In this document: piece after piece, positions 34,701 through 35,210 of the stretch
Layout: every line of letters begins with the position of its first letter
How positions within the stretch are numbered: position 1 is the first letter of the stretch
Source of the DNA: an uncultured Crocinitomix sp.
GTDB lineage: Bacteria; Bacteroidota; Bacteroidia; Flavobacteriales_D; Crocinitomicaceae
Assembly (NCBI GenBank): GCA_937136425.1
Contig: CAKZON010000034.1
Span: 1 to 35,210, forward strand
Reading direction: 5' to 3'
Length of the DNA stretch: 35,210 nt
Position numbers and translations under genes: made by a program
The notes under the pieces: generated by a model
Database searches by the model: none
Seen by the model: only the letters and a program-made list of their open reading frames with translations
Told to the model about the DNA's origin: nothing

Positions 34701-35210
34701 TAGCTTACCATCAAATTTTGCTTTAGAGCATTTTGAAAAAGCAGTGAACCAATTAATTGCCCGTCATGAAATTTTGCGTACTGTTTTTATTGAAGAAGAT
34801 GGCGTGCCGTATCAAAAAGTACTGAACTCAGATGAGGTTTATTTAAATATTTTAACTGGAAGTGAGTCTGATTATCCGGCGGCTTCAATTGCTCATTATC
34901 GTTTTGACCTTTCTAAATGGTCGCTTTTAAAAATGGTTGTGGTAAGGGAGGAAGGAAAATCACCACGCTTACTTTTCTGTATGCACCACATCATTAGTGA
35001 TGGTTGGTCAATGGAACTTTTCATTCGGGATCTATTGGCACTTTACGAGTCAATGGTTGAAGATACAACAGTTGATTTACCAGCGCTTTCTATTCAGTAT
35101 AAAGATTATGCCGTTTGGCAAAACAAGCAACTATCTAATGGACATTTGTCTTCTTCTCAAACTTATTGGCAAAACCAATTGGGTGGTCGTTTACCGCAGT
35201 TAAGACTGCC
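22564..35210 (+). CDS. NRPS: docking-C-A(LLM)-PCP-C-A-PCP-E-C-A-PCP-C... (3' truncated)
   Basis: The frame opens at ATG 22564 and stays open to the right edge (over 4,210 codons). I checked motifs in this frame throughout, the last being HHIISDG with His4142. Order, in approximate residues: TubC-type docking 1-55; condensation 75-505 (HHIICDG, His210); adenylation 539-1375, split by a luciferase-like monooxygenase at 759-1109, lysine 1371; carrier Ser1428; condensation 1482-1915 (HHIISDGRS, His1618); adenylation 1942-2405, lysine 2400; carrier Ser2456 (DLGGDSIKS); epimerization 2507-2950 (HHLVVDG, His2637); condensation 2970-3395 (HHIIMDG, His3109); adenylation 3430-3910, lysine 3905; carrier Ser3962; condensation from about 4016, incomplete. 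Codes are DILQFGMIWK (Gly), DLFNNALTYK (Ala) and DAFWVGVTFK (Val). It should add Gly, D-Ala, L-Val and at least one more residue. No Shine-Dalgarno site precedes the start. Confidence 0.96.
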   Translation, partial: MSEIKQIVTDLREANIRLILKGENIEIKAPKSALTPEIIGRIKANKDGLISYLKASEENEENAFSSIPKIAVNDQYKLSSAQHRIWVLSQFEEGNLSFNIPRVLSFDEGNNEDLLIQAIAKTVERHDILRTLFFQDEEGEVWQKIVAPEKFDLQITFKDLSAEENSQDIVDNYVKADNQLAFDLEKGPLFRGVLFKVAEGKFTFYFNTHHIICDGWSMDILMRDVFTFYQALVEQKEAQLPALPIQYVDYAHWQLGQFKEAKENPSKNYWLNRFSGELPILDLVNTTNRPLVRTFNGETLETFLSKELTKKLNDLCMAFNGSLFMGLMSATLATFYRYTGQDDLILGTPVSGREHPDLEHQIGCYLNILALRNQIEPKDSLKTLFKRVQHTILEGYQHQAYPFDLLIQELELKRDTSRNALLDVLITLQNTGEKSTSPNITNEQESSVRKVADHGNKFDLDLVFEEVGDLISFKINYNSDVYTKEVVSRFMIHFRNLLSEMLTNQEREIQTLNYLGAGEENKLLNEFNDTTCLITNGHTIAEVFEKQVADTPDKTALVFQNKELTYVELNSRVNQLVHFLNSNYTVKENELIGIKLERSNELIVAMLAVLKLGAAYLPLDVNFPADRLEYMIADSDCKIIIDQEIIQSHLIGESKTENPNVKIDESHLAYTIYTSGTTGNPKGVQVTHENVINFFAGMDQKIERDEDQETFLAVTTFSFDISVLELLWTLCRGMKVVINPAQKQVAKTSKTTNPSNRKMDFGLFYFASAGDNNGTYNQLLEGAKYGDEHGFSAIWTPERHFHEFGGIYPNPSVIGAGIATITKNIGIRAGSCVLPLHNPIRVTEEWSVVDNLSNGRVGLSIASGWVYNDFLALAPENYQERHKLMYEGIDEVKRLWSGEKVLVDNPNGDKVELSVYPKPIQKELPIWVTAAQHPDTFKSAGKIGANVLTHLIGQTPEDLKAKIDLYREEWKKAGHEGEGSVALMIHTFLGEDREKVKEIVREPFKNYLGSSIGLIKTLAKSFGRDIDEEGYSKEDIDALLEHAFNRYFENSSLMGTPESCLNVVNELSHFGVDEFACLVDFGIESEHVIKGYESINKLKELYENQLSENKEESITELIEKHKVTHMQCTPSLMKMIWGEDNAKVKSTSLKKVFLGGEAVPLNLVKKLQSDWDVTVYNMYGPTETTIWSAVNKIPDGIKKMTVGKPIANTEIYVLDQSLQLVPVGVEGDVYIGGKGVTLGYLNRPDLTEERFLTNPFANDKLIYKTGDKGVWSEQGELEIRGREDDQLKVRGYRIEPGEIEARLTSFKGVNEAVVTAYENEHHDKELVAYFVGDGEFNSSELSDFLKEILPVYMVPSHFVKLDEMPLTPNGKISKRHLPSPHGISIDTGVELIEPNTEIEKELVEIWKNLFGREDIGIKHNFFELGGHSLLATKLLGIYHQSFNSKLQLKDLFLFTTIESHASLISQSEKVGFGDIDKIEIQENYPLSNAQRRLWVLSQMKEISVSYNEPTKIPLIGKYEFKNLKRSIEAVIDRHEILRTVFKTDSNGEIKQWVLNREEIGVEIDVLDLTKEESPEEKMEAYIQEDINTQFDMEHGPLFSVCVFQLKEEEYLFYYNMHHIISDGRSKEIMARDVLAFYRAFEENTKPELPELRIQYNDFATWQIDRLNSEELQEDENYWMSQFSNDLPILDLPISKKRPPLRTIQGRRLRTLFSKSLSAQVKAFSSAQNGTLFMTLLAATKAVLYRYSQQSDFIIGSPVAGREHGDLEDQIGVYINMLALRSKIDKNDSFQTLFQQVKETAIQGFNHQEYPFDYLVEKLDLKADTSRNALFDVILILHNAIENAKASEPGIFTDLGNVHSKYDLELSFQEFGEQISFMIDYNEDLYARNDVERFMSHFISLLSTSIEKQDEKLSTLTWLNQVERTQLLNEFNSDIDKSAKLPNVINLIEERAIEQPNSLAVISDGVEISYHELSKKSSAFAAYLTQTFSVRSGDLVGIKLKRDANLPIALLGTLKAGAGYVPLDLEYPEQRINYIIENSGVETIIDAESWADFLEKENEFTELYDAANNLESTAYIIYTSGSTGKPKGVEISHHNLAAFVNWATEEFSATNFDIVYASTSICFDLSIFELFYPLTAGKTVRLVENGLAIKDYLDQDENVLLNTVPSTITALIDSETEWSTVNAINLAGEPIPKYCLENLELDRIEVRNLYGPSESTTYSTFTKINDAENVTIGRPIKNTKIHILDENNQLLPIGVAGEICISGLGLAKGYLNNEELTTEKFLENPFNPIERLYKTGDIGKWLPDGNIQFTGRKDDQVKVRGYRIELGEIETVLVQLEGITDSLVVIREEENSVKSIVAYCIIDETAQIANIREILGEVLPKYMVPHFVVRLTEFPRTLNGKIDRKKLPEPQAQRVSEKKAKLATTAKEIALIAACEEVLKVDRLSMQDNFYDLGGDSIKSIQVISLLRQKGYTLQVDEVFRHPQFENLARKMKLALRTIDQSPVEGIVPVTPIQRAFFQENLLPVKSHYNHSVLLKSRESLSVPDLTKALDKLVRHHDALRISFTKESNKWMQQNNKQQFKGYDLSVHDLVNSKDSLAETKLITDEIQAGFNLEEGGLMKVGVMQLPEEDRILIVVHHLVVDGISWRIILEDLATLYNQSINKEKLKLPLKTDSFMTWGKFLASYSNSPALLNQKTYWLDQLKQETKEFPTDFAKDEKGVGSVQFELGQKVVNDLLYNANRAFSTQINEILLTALGKAVRNTFDVERFYVQMEGHGREPLSNQIDCSRTVGWFTSLYPFLIENKDSDSDFETLVATKEALRAIPDNGVGYGVLNYLGEEKLPAVTPAITFNYLGDFSNTLTSSSNETEAPFTFSEGYSGNNLSEENSAFTTPLSVQGMIVNEEMSMTIAFREGYFSKSTIESLADNYQNELENLIGNLSAEKETRLTPADLTSNNLSLSELQKNDLDKNAADIYNLAPLQEGIFFHWLSGIDPETYFQQIAYRIVGASLDLELIEKSYALLLDKYPILRTSFTNELGNENLQIVWKKVENSYTQITVPADLDEKDKNEFITQVKKEDRLKGFDLLNGSQMRLTVIDLMDGSYEFIWSSHHIIMDGWCISILVNDFYKIFTNLQQQISPEKFDIIPFSDYIKWLNKLDKQLSLQFWKGYLDGYENEVKVPFRKEIIEQGYSVEKESIYISGEQLDLVKKSCAENNITENTFIQSAWGYLLSRYSNVEDVVFGAVVSGRPPEIDGIEVMVGLFINTIPVRISYNKDAKVKDLIKSAQTGAINALPHHFLNLSDVQSQSQLGMNLVNHLMVFENYVVQEMEDLSEGSSEDMKIEGINVHEQNNYDFNVDVIPSDEGIRIDLSFNEYVYDSKGIQQLKSQLETVIAAFATDVNKQLSDIKLINKEQEDWIVKEINSTKTEYPREESIVTLFSNQVQLTPEKTALVFKDKKYSYQELDALTNKLANCLIQDYGLAKGDRIGIMLERGPWMVISELAILKARAVFVPLDLEHPSSRKNYILENASVDFLLTETNFIFDIDYFEGIIFAVDVEFSADQYDANLPDLNFNVEDEVYIMFTSGSTGKPKGVIVTNRNVVRLVKATKYVDFEAENKLLSTGAFAFDATTFEYWGMLLNGGELYLCEKAVMLDVDLLAEEINKHQINIMWMTSGWFNQLVDLRIDLFKNIREIVTGGDKISPFHVNKLKAEYPRINVKNVYGPTENTTFSLFHEVLGGEEEIPVGKPIANSTAYIVDDHLNLLPIGVPGEIALGGDGVAHSYLGDSELTDSKFVNLNGERVYLTGDIGAWNSEGNIRFIGRKDDQVKIRGYRIELGAIETAIRGVDGVENVAINVLGSLSEEKKLVAYYTGKNEISFQASLEQKLPKYMVPDHIVWLEQFPITLNGKIDKKALPIPDVVAGTKSVEYIEPQGEIELRVAEIWVDLLEQERIGLKDDFFELGGHSLKAMRLISEYHKSFNVRLALKDLFAQTVLEEHVNLIESGTKSKFETIDKAVEADYYAVSSSQKRLWLIDQLDPGTTAYNMFGTYSLPSNFALEHFEKAVNQLIARHEILRTVFIEEDGVPYQKVLNSDEVYLNILTGSESDYPAASIAHYRFDLSKWSLLKMVVVREEGKSPRLLFCMHHIISDGWSMELFIRDLLALYESMVEDTTVDLPALSIQYKDYAVWQNKQLSNGHLSSSQTYWQNQLGGRLPQLRL
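22786..26973 (+). other. NRPS module 5: C-A[LLM]-PCP, predicted glycine, possibly oxidised
   Basis: The two halves of the A domain give code DILQFGMIWK: D, I and L come from FDISVLE before the insert; Q, F, G, M, I and W from after it. The glycine code is DILQLGLIWK, so Gly is likely. The A domain keeps TSGTTGNPKG, NMYGPTETT, YKTGDKG and the A10 lysine, so it appears functional despite a 350-residue insertion. The carrier motif is ELGGHSLLA. No epimerization domain is present, as fits an achiral residue. Confidence 0.78.
24838..25890 (+). other. Embedded FMN-dependent luciferase-like monooxygenase domain (MupA/Atu3671 family)
   Basis: Residues 759-1109 of the last NRPS form a complete luciferase-like monooxygenase inside the glycine A domain. 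Characteristic segments are MDFGLFYFA at the start, HGFSAIWTPERHFHEFGG, AGSCVLPLHNPIRVTEEWS, SNGRVGLSIASGW and GANVLTHLIG. These match the natural-product subfamily found inside or beside PKS/NRPS enzymes. It lies after the A4 region (FDISVLE) and before the A5 region (NMYGPTETT). The family uses reduced FMN and O2; hydroxylation of the tethered glycine, at nitrogen or the alpha carbon, is inferred and not shown by the sequence. Confidence 0.92.
27007..31443 (+). other. NRPS module 6: C-A-PCP-E, predicted D-Ala
   Basis: The code DLFNNALTYK equals an established alanine code. The carrier has GGDS and is followed by an epimerization domain with HHLVVDG, EGHGREP and TVGWFTS. The condensation domain opens LSNAQRRLWVLSQ (L-donor/achiral type), which fits the glycine donor; its motif reads HHIISDGRS, with Arg where Trp is usual. 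Confidence 0.88.
31471..34563 (+). other. NRPS module 7: C-A-PCP, predicted L-Val
   Basis: The code DAFWVGVTFK is close to the valine code DAFWIGGTFK; isoleucine is the main alternative. The condensation domain opens LAPLQEGIFFHWL, the D-donor type expected after the epimerization domain. The carrier (ELGGHSLKA) is followed by a further condensation domain. Confidence 0.8.
34609..35210 (+). other. NRPS module 8, first half of a condensation domain (cut by window edge)
   Basis: The domain opens VSSSQKRLWLIDQ and has HHIISDGWS with the second His at residue 4142. This is the L-donor type, consistent with an L-Val donor. The rest of the module lies outside the window. Confidence 0.9.

Noticed and set aside
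34997..35203. Plus-strand open frame near the right edge
   Set aside because: It is out of frame with the NRPS, whose condensation motif HHIISDGWS lies in the other frame at 34984-35010.
1..35210. tRNA/rRNA genes, CRISPR arrays, insertion sequences, thioesterase domain
   Set aside because: Nearly every base is inside the six coding regions; I saw no transposase, repeat array or RNA gene, and no GxSxG thioesterase motif after any carrier.

Overview
The window is one stretch of a hybrid polyketide/nonribosomal peptide (PKS/NRPS) assembly line. All six genes are on the + strand, and both ends are cut: the first gene lacks its 5' part and the last gene runs off the right edge. The DNA is AT-rich with heavy AGA/TTA codon use. 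None of the five visible start codons has a Shine-Dalgarno sequence at the usual distance; the gaps are A/T-rich instead. Together with the low GC this points to a Bacteroidota host (flavobacterium/cytophaga type). That is an inference, since there is no rRNA or housekeeping gene to confirm it.

Layout: (1) 2-430, the tail of an NRPS: end of an adenylation (A) domain plus a carrier. (2) 423-3458, a KS-AT-ACP polyketide module. (3) 3462-12881, docking-C-A-PCP-E-C-A-A-PCP. (4) 12902-20875, docking-C-A-PCP-E-C-A-PCP. (5) 20897-22528, a CmlA-like diiron protein with a metallo-beta-lactamase fold, probably a beta-hydroxylase of carrier-bound amino acids. (6) 22564 to beyond 35210, docking-C-A[with embedded luciferase-like monooxygenase]-PCP-C-A-PCP-E-C-A-PCP-C... 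Genes overlap or are separated by at most 35 bp, so this is very probably one operon. There is no visible promoter, terminator, thioesterase, transporter or regulator, so the cluster continues on both sides.

Reading the ten-residue specificity codes by hand, and assuming gene order equals biosynthetic order, the line would build: (upstream starter) - malonate-derived C2 unit with an unreduced beta-keto group - D-(basic, Orn-like) - L-Asp - D-(Cys-like) - L-Thr - Gly (possibly oxidised) - D-Ala - L-Val - further residues. The Asp, Thr, Gly, Ala and Val codes are close or exact matches to codes I know; the Orn-like and Cys-like calls are weaker. Stereochemistry is self-consistent: each of the three epimerization domains is followed by a condensation domain with D-donor-type motifs, and every other condensation domain has L-donor-type motifs.

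The most unusual points are: two consecutive A domains sharing one carrier, the first with a proline-like code, altered A8 motif and no carrier of its own; an FMN monooxygenase domain inserted inside the glycine A domain; a CmlA-type hydroxylase gene between two NRPS genes; and what looks like a docking code, in which the three genes feeding a TubC-type N-terminal docking domain all end in an Ile-rich tail ending I/L-x-I, whereas the gene feeding the ketosynthase ends in an acidic tail. I do not recognise the whole line as a known compound's cluster, and the predicted product is an inference.
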